NCBI GenBank assembly: GCA_005792805.1
Contig: SXQV01000212.1
Location: 1-6,617, forward strand
DNA length: 6,617 nucleotides
DNA from: Methylococcaceae bacterium
Lineage (GTDB): Bacteria > Pseudomonadota > Gammaproteobacteria > Methylococcales > Methylococcaceae
Reading direction: 5' to 3'
The position numbers were made by a program, and so were the translations under genes. The notes under the pieces are model-generated. The model had not been told where the DNA came from, made no database searches, and saw nothing but the letters and a program-made list of their open reading frames with translations. Positions 1-6,617 of the stretch are shown one piece after another; position 1 is the stretch's first letter; every line of letters starts with the position of its first letter.

Positions 1-28
1 CACTTGAGGCGTCTGGAGCCGAGAGACA

Positions 29-136
29 TCACACCGAAAAATGACGGCCATCAAACCGACCTATTCCTTGTAAAAGACTAAAGAGGCGAAATGTATCGGG
101 CCTCAACCCGAAATCATAGGTGGGACGGCTGGGGCA
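29..136 (-). pseudogene. Possible displaced C-terminal part of the IS1380 transposase
   Basis: The joined transposase frame ends at 103, soon after the conserved Val-Tyr-Asn region. In the third minus-strand frame, open between a TAA at 137-139 and a TGA at 29-31, the peptide contains FSLLQGIGR (the LLQGIGR part at 56-76). IS1380 transposases usually have a stretch of the type Ser-Arg-Pro-Leu-Leu-Leu-x-x-Ile-Gly-Arg about here, so this looks like the continuation after a second frame change. The match is short and made from memory of the family, so it is only suggestive. If right, the element has at least two frame-disrupting lesions and cannot make a full transposase. Confidence 0.4.
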
Positions 137-1358
137 TTACGGCGGACGTAGATGAACCACCCGTTGTAAACCAACGCCACAGTCCTCGCGGTCAGTTGGC
201 ATCGGCGCAAATCCTTCGTCGTAAAGCCGCCCCAACCCCATTGCCCCTTGAGCTCATCGAAAACATTCTCGGCATCTCCACGATCCCGGTAAAGCTGTGT
301 GATCGTGAGCTCCTCGTGCGGAAGGGATGTCACCAGTACGGCGTACTCATAGCCCTTGCTGCCTGAGTGATCGTCATCCATGAAGGCAAGAACCATCTGA
401 CCATTTTCGTCCTTTGTTTCCAAAACGAGGTCTCCGCGAATCAACCGGCGCAGCACGACCACTCGCCGATATTGATCCCATCCCGTCAGCCGAATTTCTC
501 CGCTGCTCGCTTCCCAGCTGCCACCGACATCACTCCATCGAGCACCTGCAAATGAGCGTTCGATAAAACGCTTCACCCCGGCAGTCTGACGGAGCTTAAA
601 AATATAATCCTGCCCACGATCCTCCAGTTCCGTGATAAACGGATCGTTGCCAAAGCCACAGTCGCCCCGGACCAGATAGGGTCTCTGCTCACGAGGAAGC
701 GAGTCCAAAATCCGGCAAAGACCCGGCAAAGTGTGATTCGAGTGTCCCTTGTTGCCCGGCAGAACCTCTGCGTCCAATACCAGGCGTAGCCCTGCCACAA
801 GATACGTATGGTAGGTGTGTGAGGGCGTCCCGGTTTCTTGGGGTTGTCGCCTACCTCGGCCCCCTCCTGCTTCCCGTAAAGCACCTTGACGGTCGTGTCG
901 ATATCCATAATCCACGGCGCCTTCAGCAACGGTAGAACGCTTCGACCCAGGTGATCCTGTAACCAAGCCAAACCTGCCTCCTCAGGAATCTTCTCAAGAC
1001 CCCGGCGAAGCGCATCCTCGCTGACCACCTTGTTCATACCCAATAACTCAGGGTTGACGCCGTCACTGTGAATCGATGTGACATGGGAATACCGTTTGTG
1101 ACCCGCCAGAACCGAGAGCAGCCAGGTCCCCAACAAGTCCCTCTTCGTCGGCGCATTCGGACTCAAATACGTCAAAGGGCAATCCTGTACCCAAGACTCA
1201 AGGAGGCCACTCAAGTTGAGAAACTCAATGAAGAACGCCATCTGACCAAACGGCGTCACCGCCGCCTGATCATTCCATCTCACCTCGTAGCTTCCACCCG
1301 GAGTAAACACCGCTTTGAGACCCTCAGAGACGGCTCCAGAAACCCGAATCTTTTCCAT
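103..1358 (-). pseudogene. IS1380-family transposase, split by a frameshift
   Basis: DDE transposase of the IS4-like superfamily that would cut and join the ends of its own insertion sequence. Frame one starts at ATG 1358, six bases after an AGGGGG Shine-Dalgarno sequence (1365-1370), and covers residues 1-179 with the first catalytic Asp in MDIDTTVK (about 152-154). Homology then jumps to another frame at 822-825: Gly-Arg-Pro is followed by Ser-His-Thr-Tyr-His-Thr-Tyr only if one C is restored or re-read. The second part holds the second Asp in VRGDCGFGN (about 233) and a perfect Y-x2-R-x3-E-x6-K signature (Tyr357, Arg360, Glu364, Lys371) followed by the family's GQWGWGGFTT stretch. It stops at 103 after about 418 joined residues, somewhat short for the family. 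All catalytic residues survive but lie on two frames. No X-XXY-YYZ slippery heptamer is present at the junction, so I read it as a mutation or base-calling error and not programmed frameshifting. Confidence 0.88.
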
Positions 1359-1417
1359 TTCTAACCCCCTTTCAGGCCTTCACCCATCGGGTGCAATCAC
1401 CCTGGATCAATCCCTGA

Positions 1418-1442
1418 ATTATATGAAAGGGTTACATGCCAA
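1418..1442 (-). promoter_or_regulatory. Candidate transposase promoter
   Basis: On the minus strand there is a perfect TATAAT -10 box (1418-1423), about 60 bases upstream of the transposase ATG. A TTGGCA that resembles a -35 box lies at 1437-1442, but the spacer is only 13 bases, well below the usual 16-18, so the promoter would be weak or use another -35. A short inverted repeat, CACCC-ATC-GGGTG (1381-1393), sits in the leader between the -10 box and the Shine-Dalgarno sequence and might limit translation. No experimental support; called from pattern only. Confidence 0.4.
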
Positions 1443-1497
1443 GCCCTCAGATAACCGCTTTTTCAAGGTTTATGACTTGAGATTGCCTCTCTGCTGA

Positions 1498-1521
1498 CTC
1501 CGTATCCGTTGGATGACGGAG
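1498..1521. repeat. Inverted repeat / hairpin, 10-bp stem, function unknown
   Basis: CTCCGTATCC (1498-1507), loop GTT, GGAT, one bulged G (1515), ACGGAG (1516-1521): ten base pairs interrupted only by the bulge. It lies between the IS-derived sequence and the SQR terminator. Neither strand has a T run after it, so it does not look like an intrinsic terminator. It could mark the outer part of the insertion sequence, or be an intergenic palindrome or a protein-binding site. Confidence 0.55.
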
Positions 1522-1562
1522 CCATAGTGTCGAGGATGTCACCCTTCGGGAGCCCGCTGGGC

Positions 1563-1588
1563 AAAAGAAAGGCCTCGCAAGGAGGCCT
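1563..1588 (-). terminator. Rho-independent terminator of the SQR operon
   Basis: On the minus strand, AGGCCTC (1588-1582), a five-base loop, GAGGCCT (1576-1570), then TTCTTTT (1569-1563). The seven-base-pair stem is perfect and GC-rich and is followed directly by the T-rich run, 19 bases past the SQR stop codon. The plus strand has no T run after the stem, so termination is expected only for leftward transcription. It closes the adaptor-permease-DUF2892-SQR transcript before the insertion sequence. Confidence 0.9.
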
Positions 1589-1607
1589 CTGTGTAAGCTG
1601 CTGATTC

Positions 1608-2882
1608 TCAACGCTTCTTCAGCCGCATTATGCCCATGGCCTTCAGTGTCAGGCGTTCGTAGGTCGGCTCGCTGATGCCCTTGCGAACCTTGCGCATGAA
1701 ATACTTTTCATAGGCAATCTTGGCCCAATGGACCCAGCGGCCACTGGACGACCACTGGACGTTGCGGGGCGGAATTTGCGGCATGGCAAGGAAGGCTACG
1801 CCGGAATCCCCGAAGTCAGCCAGGCAGAGGGCATTCCAGGTCCCCTTGTGGGTCGGCTCCTTGCCGTCCAGTTCCTCGCGGATATTGTGGGCGGTGGCGG
1901 TGACCATGGACTCAATCATGTAACCGGTCTTGGGGGTACCGGTGGGTACGGGGGTCTGGCTCAGCGGCGGGATCGCGATACAAACGCCGATGGAGTAGAC
2001 ATTTTTGAATGTGGGGTTGCGCTGGTGTTCGTCGACAATGACGAAGCCACGGGGGTTGACCAGCTTGTCGATCCCCATCAGGCCGTCGACACCCTTGAAG
2101 GCTGGCAGCATCATGCTGTGCCTGAAGGGCAGTTCGTGTTTTTTCTTTTCCTGACCGTTTTCGTCGACTTCGGTGACGTACATCATGCCGGCTTCGATCC
2201 TGTCGACCTTGGCGTTGCAGATCCAGTCGATGTGCTTGTTGCGCAGTTCGCTTTCCAGCATGCCTCGGGTGTCGCCGACGCCGCCCAGACCCAGGTGGCC
2301 GATGTAGGGTTCCGAGGTGACATAGGTCATCTTGACCTTGTCGCGGATCTTGCGCTTGCGCAGATCGGTTTCCGCGATGAAGAGGTACTCATAGGCGGGC
2401 CCGAAACAGGACGCCCCCTGTACGGCCCCGATGATGATGGGCCCCGGATCCTTCACGAAACCATCCCAGAATTCACCCGACTCACCCGCGTGGTCGACGT
2501 GGCACACGGATTGAGTATGGCCATTGGGGCCGAGGCCGGGGATTTCGTCGAAGGCCAGTTTGGGGCCCGTGGCGATGATCAGGTAGTCATAGTCGACGTG
2601 GGTGCCGTCGGCGAGTTCCACCCGGTTTTGAGCGGGCTGGAATTGGGTGACTTGGTTCTGGATGAAGGTGATTCCCTTCTTCTTGAAAACCGGGGCCAGT
2701 TCAACCTTGATGTCGGAGGGCTTGCGCCAGTTCACGGCCACCCAAGGGTTGGACGGGACGAAGTGAAAGGTCGGCGTGTCGGCAATGACGACGATTTCGT
2801 CCTGTTTGCGCGCGTTTTCCTTCATTTCGAAGGCCATCGGAATGCCGCCGATGCCGGCGCCGACGATGACGATTTTAGCCAT
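1608..2882 (-). CDS. sqr: Sulfide:quinone oxidoreductase
   Basis: FAD flavoprotein of 424 residues, full length for the family. It oxidises sulfide to polysulfide or sulfane sulfur and reduces membrane quinone, bound to the inner face of the cytoplasmic membrane. Visible features: N-terminal dinucleotide-binding Gly motif VGAGIGG (7-13); FHFVPSNPWVAV (39-50); ATGPKLAF (104-111); IGAVQGASCFGPAYEY (151-166); EPYIGHLGLGGVGD (191-204); PVPTGTPKTGYMIESMV (311-327). The three cysteines of A. ferrooxidans SQR (128, 160, 356 there) appear as Cys127, Cys159 and Cys353, so the sulfur-relay site is intact. This separates it from plain NADH dehydrogenases of the same fold. The C-terminus (381-424, GRWVHWAKIAYEKYFMRK onward) is basic and amphipathic, as expected for monotopic membrane anchoring. 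ATG 2882 is chosen because the Gly motif follows at once and GAGGAG (2890-2895) is seven bases upstream. It is the last gene of the operon, followed by the terminator. A flavocytochrome c-like flavoprotein is less likely: there is no signal peptide. Confidence 0.95.
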   Translation of the reverse strand: MAKIVIVGAGIGGIPMAFEMKENARKQDEIVVIADTPTFHFVPSNPWVAVNWRKPSDIKVELAPVFKKKGITFIQNQVTQFQPAQNRVELADGTHVDYDYLIIATGPKLAFDEIPGLGPNGHTQSVCHVDHAGESGEFWDGFVKDPGPIIIGAVQGASCFGPAYEYLFIAETDLRKRKIRDKVKMTYVTSEPYIGHLGLGGVGDTRGMLESELRNKHIDWICNAKVDRIEAGMMYVTEVDENGQEKKKHELPFRHSMMLPAFKGVDGLMGIDKLVNPRGFVIVDEHQRNPTFKNVYSIGVCIAIPPLSQTPVPTGTPKTGYMIESMVTATAHNIREELDGKEPTHKGTWNALCLADFGDSGVAFLAMPQIPPRNVQWSSSGRWVHWAKIAYEKYFMRKVRKGISEPTYERLTLKAMGIMRLKKR

Positions 2883-2933
2883 GGGTGTTCTCCTCGGGTT
2901 GGTTAAGGCAATGCCGCCTTGGGTGGTTTTGAG

Positions 2934-3161
2934 TTAGTGACAGGACGAGGCCTGGCAACCGGATCGAATGCCCAGTTTCTTCAGGATGCTTTCCAGCGGG
3001 CAGAACTGGGTGAACCCGCTCTGGAAGAGGTTGGCACCGACAAAGGCGGTGAACCATAGCCACTTGGGGCTATGGAAGAGGGGGCTGGCTTCGACGCCCA
3101 GGCTCAGCGAGAGCAGGACGAAAAATCCGGCGATGATACGGACGATGCGCTCAGTGGTCAT
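2934..3161 (-). CDS. DUF2892 (YgaP-type transmembrane domain) small membrane protein
   Basis: A 75-residue protein with two hydrophobic helices (about 6-23 and 33-51), consistent with an inner-membrane hairpin. The second helix leads into NLFQSGFTQFCPLESILKKLG (44-64), the pattern typical of DUF2892, the domain that also forms the membrane part of the rhodanese YgaP. No rhodanese domain is present here. Known: DUF2892 proteins often occur beside rhodaneses, persulfide dioxygenases and SQR. Cysteines lie at 54 (in Cys-Pro), 69 and 74, the last two in the tail CQASSC. A role in handling sulfane sulfur at the membrane is inference; the molecular function is unknown. ATG 3161 has GGAG (3169-3172) seven bases upstream, three bases from the permease stop codon, so translation is probably linked to the permease. 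A 51-bp gap separates it from SQR downstream. Confidence 0.88.
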   Translation of the reverse strand: MTTERIVRIIAGFFVLLSLSLGVEASPLFHSPKWLWFTAFVGANLFQSGFTQFCPLESILKKLGIRSGCQASSCH

Positions 3162-3174
3162 GAAGGTTCTCCGG

Positions 3175-6100
3175 TTAGGTTAAGTGCGTTGCGGCCGGGG
3201 CGCTTTTGCCCCGGTTGATCAGAAAATACACCACCGGCACGACATACAGCGAGAAGGCCGTCGAGGCGAAGATCCCGAAGATAAAGCTCCAGGCCAGGCC
3301 TGAAAATACCGGATCCAGTGTGATGATGAAGGAGCCGAACAGCGCCGCGCCCGCCGTCAGGAAAATCGGCCGCATACGGGTCGCGCCCGCTTCGATGAGC
3401 GCTTCGTTCAAGGGAGTGCCCTGTTCGCGCAGGCGCTCGATGAAGTCAATCAGGATGATGGAATTGCGCACCACGATACCGGCCAGGGCGATCATGCCGA
3501 TCATGGCCGTTGCGGTGAACAGAATGGGGTTGTCGTAGCCGCCCACCGGCTCGGTGAAGAATACGTTAAGCAGCCAGAAGCCGGGCATGATGCCGATGAC
3601 CGTCAGCGGAATGGCCACCATGATGATCAGGGGCATTCCCAGTGAGCCGGTTTGTGCAACCAGCAGCACGTAGATCATCAGCAAGGCGGCACCGAAGGCG
3701 AGACCGAGATCGCGGAACACATCAACGGTGATTTTCCATTCTCCCTCGCCGGCGAGGTCGACCTTGTAACCTGCCGGAAGGGGTGTTTTGTCGCGGATGT
3801 CGCCCCAGTCCAGCACGGCTTCCACGGGTTCACGGCCCACCATTTCGGCGATGACGTAATTCATCCGCTTCAGATTCTTGTGAAATATGGTCTGGTCGGC
3901 GAGCGTTTCGGTGGCCTCGCCAAGTTCACCCAGCGGAATCAGGGAACCCTCTGCTCCGCGCACGCGCAGGGTTTCCAGATCCGCCATGGAGGAACGCTCA
4001 GGCCGGGTGAGTCGAATTTCAATCAGCAGCGGCTGGCGTTCACCGGGGACGTGCACCACGCCGGCGTTCTGACCTTGCAGTGCCAGGTGCAGCGTCTGGG
4101 CCACATCGGCGACGGAGACCCCATGCTGGGCAGCCTGCTGGCGGTTCAGCCGGAAGTGAATGACGGTCTGCGGTTCATCAACGAAATCATCGGCATCGAC
4201 AATGCCCTTGATGCCTGCCACTTCCTTTCTTACCTGTTCCGTGACCTTGGCCAGCTCGCCGGTGTCGGCATCCAGCGGGGCATACACCTCGGCGACGAAG
4301 GTGGACAGGACCGGCGGCCCCGGCGGTCCTTCGACAATTTTGAGATTAGCGCCATGTGACTTGCCTATGCGTTCAATGTCGCTACGTATGCGCAGGGCGA
4401 TCTCGTGTGATTTATGCTCGCGCCGCTCTTTCGGTAGCAGGTTGATGCGGATGTCACCCTGATGGACAGAATCGCGCTGATAGTAATGCCGCACCATGCC
4501 ATTGAAATCCATCGGCGAGGCGTTGCCCACGTAGGTTTCGAAATCGGTGATCTCGTTGACCCGGGTCAGATACTCGCCCAGTTCGCGTGCCACGGCATCG
4601 GTGCTCTCCAGGGTGGAACCGCGAGGCATGTCAATGACCAGCTGCAATTCGTCCTTGTTGTCGTAAGGCAGCAGTTTTAATGGCACAAAACGGTAGACCG
4701 CGAGGAGAGCCGAACCGATGAAGGCCACCAGCACGATGATGAGGAAAATTTTTGACCTGTTTGGCGCGTCGAGTAGTGGCCGCAGGGTGCGGTCATAGAA
4801 TCCCCACAGTGCGGAGGCTTTGGGGTCTTCCGGTTCGCCCTTGCCGTATTCGCTTTTCAGCAGGTGATACGTGGCCCAGGGGGTGACGGTGAAAGCTACC
4901 AGCAGCGACATGATCATGGCCACCGGCACGTTGAAAGCCATTGGTGCCATGTAAGGGCCCATCATGCCGGTGATGAAGAACATCGGCAGAAAGGAAACGA
5001 TGACGGCAAACGTGGCAAAAATGGTGGGCGGACGGACTTCCTCGATGGCGCTGAGCGCGGCGTCCAGGGGAGGCTCCTTGCGTAGCTGGAAGTGGCGGAA
5101 GATGTTTTCGACATCGACAATCGGGTCATCGACCAGCAGGCCGAGGGACAGGATCAGGGCAAACAGGGTCACGCGATTGATGGTGTAACCAAAGATCAGG
5201 TCGCACAGCAGGGTGACGCCCAGCGTCATGGGAACCGCCAGGGCAACGATGAAAGCTTCCTTGGGGCCGAGTGCGAATGCCAGCAAAATGACGATGGTCA
5301 CGATGGCGATCAGCAGATGCTTGACCAGCTCGTTGACCTTGGTATTGGCGGTCTCGCCGTTATTGCGGGTCACGGTCAGGGTTACGTCTTCGGGGATCAG
5401 CTCACCTCTCAGTTCCCGCACGGTCTTAATGACCTGCTCCGCCACCGCCACGGCATTTGCTCCCTTGCGCTTGGATAGGCCGATGGTGACGGCCTGTCGA
5501 AGTTCGCCCGCTTGCGGCAGGGCGGAGGGCTGGGGCGGTGCCGGGTAGCCCGCTTCATCGGGAATGACGGTTCTGCTTGCCGCCGCCGCAGGACCGAAGC
5601 CGATGCGGGTATAGCTCATGGCTTCCGCCGGGGCATCTTCGACTCTGGCAACATCGCGGAGGTAGACGAGTCGGCCCGCTTTGCCGCCAACCGGCGTTGC
5701 CGCGACTTCTTCGATGTGTTCAAAAGCCGGACCCGCGTCCAGCCAGACACTGTGATTGGCTTGTTCAAAGCGGCCCGCCCGGATGCCGACGTTGGCCGCC
5801 TTGAGCGCTTGCAATAGTTCAGAAACTGTCAAATTGTGCGCGGCCAGCCTGGCCGGGTCCGGGTAGACCAGAATCCGGCGCTGCTCCCCCCCCACCACCA
5901 CAATGCGGCCAGCATCGTCGACCAGAGCCAGCTTATCTTTCATTTCGTCGGCGATCCGCCGCAGTGCCGGACCATCGTAAGTGGCATCCGTTGATGACAG
6001 GGTCAGCGTCACGATGGGGACATCATCAATTTCAACTGGCTTCAGGCTCCAGTTCACCACCACGGGCGGAATCCGATCCTGATTCATCATCAGTTTGTTC

Positions 6101-6462
6101 CAAATCTTGACCAGGCTGTCTTCGCGGTCTTCGCCAACGAAGAAACGCACCGTCACCATGGCCTGATTTTCTTGGGAAGCAGAATAGACGTATTCGACGC
6201 CATCCACTTCACGCAACATGGATTCCAGCGGCGTGGCGACCAGTTTCTCGACTTCTTCGGCGGAAGCGCCGGGGGCGGAAATCAGTATGTCCGCGACCGG
6301 CACGACAATCTGTGGTTCCTCCTCACGCGGCGTCAGCACCAGGGCCGCGAAACCGGCAAGAAAGGAGGCGATCAGCAGGAGTAACGAGAGTTTTGAGGTG
6401 ATGAACAGATGAACGATGCGCGAGGTAAACCCGCGCTCCGCGTTTTGCAGCGTTTCGCTCAT
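3175..6462 (-). CDS. RND efflux transporter permease (HAE/AcrB-like)
   Basis: Inner-membrane pump of 1095 residues, the proton-driven part of a tripartite exporter. It has the twelve-helix duplicated RND layout: helix 1 about 24-43, then a large periplasmic loop; helices 2-6 about 381-527; helix 7 about 571-592, then a second periplasmic loop; helices 8-12 about 913-1083. The helix 4 proton-relay aspartates are present in LGLLVDDPIVDVEN (Asp445, Asp446). In helix 10, Arg999 in GIVVRNSIILIDF takes the place of the AcrB lysine. RMRPIFLT (1029-1036) opens helix 11 with the conserved arginine. GPPGPP occurs at 712-717. It is longer than AcrB (about 1050), in part through an Ala/Pro-rich stretch near 290-320. 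The methionine pattern of CusA-type metal pumps is not evident, so organic or other anionic substrates are likelier, but the substrate cannot be read from sequence. ATG 6462 overlaps the adaptor stop and has GGGAG (minus strand, within 6469-6476) seven bases upstream. Confidence 0.95.
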   Translation of the reverse strand: MSETLQNAERGFTSRIVHLFITSKLSLLLLIASFLAGFAALVLTPREEEPQIVVPVADILISAPGASAEEVEKLVATPLESMLREVDGVEYVYSASQENQAMVTVRFFVGEDREDSLVKIWNKLMMNQDRIPPVVVNWSLKPVEIDDVPIVTLTLSSTDATYDGPALRRIADEMKDKLALVDDAGRIVVVGGEQRRILVYPDPARLAAHNLTVSELLQALKAANVGIRAGRFEQANHSVWLDAGPAFEHIEEVAATPVGGKAGRLVYLRDVARVEDAPAEAMSYTRIGFGPAAAASRTVIPDEAGYPAPPQPSALPQAGELRQAVTIGLSKRKGANAVAVAEQVIKTVRELRGELIPEDVTLTVTRNNGETANTKVNELVKHLLIAIVTIVILLAFALGPKEAFIVALAVPMTLGVTLLCDLIFGYTINRVTLFALILSLGLLVDDPIVDVENIFRHFQLRKEPPLDAALSAIEEVRPPTIFATFAVIVSFLPMFFITGMMGPYMAPMAFNVPVAMIMSLLVAFTVTPWATYHLLKSEYGKGEPEDPKASALWGFYDRTLRPLLDAPNRSKIFLIIVLVAFIGSALLAVYRFVPLKLLPYDNKDELQLVIDMPRGSTLESTDAVARELGEYLTRVNEITDFETYVGNASPMDFNGMVRHYYQRDSVHQGDIRINLLPKERREHKSHEIALRIRSDIERIGKSHGANLKIVEGPPGPPVLSTFVAEVYAPLDADTGELAKVTEQVRKEVAGIKGIVDADDFVDEPQTVIHFRLNRQQAAQHGVSVADVAQTLHLALQGQNAGVVHVPGERQPLLIEIRLTRPERSSMADLETLRVRGAEGSLIPLGELGEATETLADQTIFHKNLKRMNYVIAEMVGREPVEAVLDWGDIRDKTPLPAGYKVDLAGEGEWKITVDVFRDLGLAFGAALLMIYVLLVAQTGSLGMPLIIMVAIPLTVIGIMPGFWLLNVFFTEPVGGYDNPILFTATAMIGMIALAGIVVRNSIILIDFIERLREQGTPLNEALIEAGATRMRPIFLTAGAALFGSFIITLDPVFSGLAWSFIFGIFASTAFSLYVVPVVYFLINRGKSAPAATHLT

Positions 6463-6617
6463 CAGCGGTCTCCCTCAATGTGTACGGTATCGCCCTCGCT
6501 CAGGCCCGACAGTATTTCGACAGCATCACCCAGCCGCTTGCCGGTTCGAACATGGCGGAGCCGGGTCTGGCCGTCGACGACCAGGCGAACACTTTCCAGT
6601 TGGCCGATCCGGGTGAC
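6462..6617 (-). CDS. RND efflux periplasmic adaptor (membrane fusion protein), C-terminal part only
   Basis: The last 51 codons of a gene that continues beyond the right edge. The readable peptide includes VRLVVDGQTRLRHVRTGKR (about residues 11-29 of the visible part) followed by LGDAVEILSGLSEGDTVHIEG. This is the usual end of an HlyD/AcrA-type adaptor: a membrane-proximal beta segment with the x-GD-x-VEILSGL-x-x-GD-x-V pattern. Such adaptors are periplasmic, are anchored to the inner membrane, and link the permease to an outer-membrane channel. The stop TGA (6464-6462) shares its A with the permease ATG, a TGATG overlap that implies translational coupling. Signal sequence, lipoyl and hairpin domains are not in the window. 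Confidence 0.88.
   Translation of the reverse strand, partial: VTRIGQLESVRLVVDGQTRLRHVRTGKRLGDAVEILSGLSEGDTVHIEGDR

Larger units (their letters stand above)
1..1490 (-). mobile_element. IS1380-family insertion sequence, degenerate, left end outside window
   Basis: The element is recognised by its transposase, which is read leftward from 1358. The left (3') end cannot be seen: transposase-like sequence seems to continue almost to base 1, and an IS1380 transposase normally runs further past the conserved Tyr-Asn-Trp region than this one does. The right (5') end must lie to the right of the candidate promoter near 1418-1442 and to the left of the SQR terminator at 1563; 1490 is only a working limit. 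I looked for matching terminal inverted repeats and a target duplication and found none that convince. The element sits downstream of the SQR terminator, so it does not interrupt the operon. The family assignment is firm; the boundaries are not. Confidence 0.75.

Noticed and set aside
819..830. Programmed -1 ribosomal frameshifting in the transposase
   Set aside because: The junction reads GA CGC CCT in the zero frame, which is not a slippery heptamer. I saw no obvious downstream stimulatory structure, and IS1380 transposases are generally made from a single frame.
2..1480. ACTTGAG occurs at 2-8 and again at 1474-1480 in direct orientation, a possible target duplication around the insertion sequence
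   Set aside because: Seven bases is longer than usual for this family, the sequences just inside the two copies show no inverted repeat, and transposase homology suggests that the element continues beyond the left edge.
1444..1504. A 20-codon minus-strand frame from an ATG inside the 1498-1521 hairpin region
   Set aside because: No Shine-Dalgarno sequence, no recognisable peptide, and it overlaps the palindrome; not supportable as a gene.
1728..2906. A 392-codon plus-strand open frame opposite SQR
   Set aside because: It is the complement of a well-conserved gene. The peptide is rich in Val, Asp, Gly and His, shows no domain I recognise and has no credible ribosome binding site; it is a shadow of GC-rich codon use.
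2905..2920. Small inverted repeat AAGGC/GCCTT in the DUF2892-SQR gap, as a terminator or attenuator
   Set aside because: Only five base pairs, with no T run after it on the minus strand; too weak to argue for termination inside the operon.
3652..4359. A 235-codon plus-strand open frame inside the permease gene
   Set aside because: It lies wholly opposite conserved RND permease codons and shows no protein family features.

Overview
The window looks like a chromosomal segment of a proteobacterium, most likely a sulfur-oxidising (chemolithotrophic) one. This rests on a full-length sulfide:quinone oxidoreductase that resembles the Acidithiobacillus ferrooxidans type, a fairly high GC content, and a proteobacterial-style RND efflux pair. 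No rRNA, tRNA, CRISPR array or phage gene is visible, so a finer taxonomic placement is not supported.

All convincing genes lie on the minus strand. In transcription order (right to left) they are: the 3' end of an RND periplasmic adaptor (membrane fusion protein) gene, 6462-6617; a complete RND permease gene, 3175-6462; a 75-residue two-helix DUF2892-type membrane protein, 2934-3161; and sulfide:quinone oxidoreductase, 1608-2882. Adaptor and permease overlap by one base (TGATG). Permease and small protein are 13 bp apart, small protein and SQR 51 bp apart. Each of the three complete genes has a good Shine-Dalgarno sequence. A clear rho-independent terminator (1563-1588) follows SQR. These four genes therefore look like one operon, with its promoter and outer parts beyond the right edge.

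From about 1490 to the left edge lies a decayed or frameshifted IS1380-family insertion sequence. Its transposase starts at 1358 with a good ribosome binding site and carries the whole catalytic motif set, but a one-base loss in a C run near 823 splits it into two frames. A second frame change probably displaced the C-terminus. The left end of the element is outside the window and its right end could not be fixed. The 248 bp between transposase start and SQR stop (1359-1607) holds a candidate transposase promoter, an unexplained 10-bp-stem hairpin and the SQR terminator, but no supportable gene.

How the parts may work together: SQR oxidises sulfide at the cytoplasmic membrane, passes electrons to quinone and forms polysulfide or sulfane sulfur. 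A DUF2892 protein is a frequent companion of sulfur-transfer proteins. Co-transcription with a tripartite efflux pump suggests a pump that helps with sulfide or polysulfide stress, or that removes something toxic produced with it. That link is inference from gene order only.
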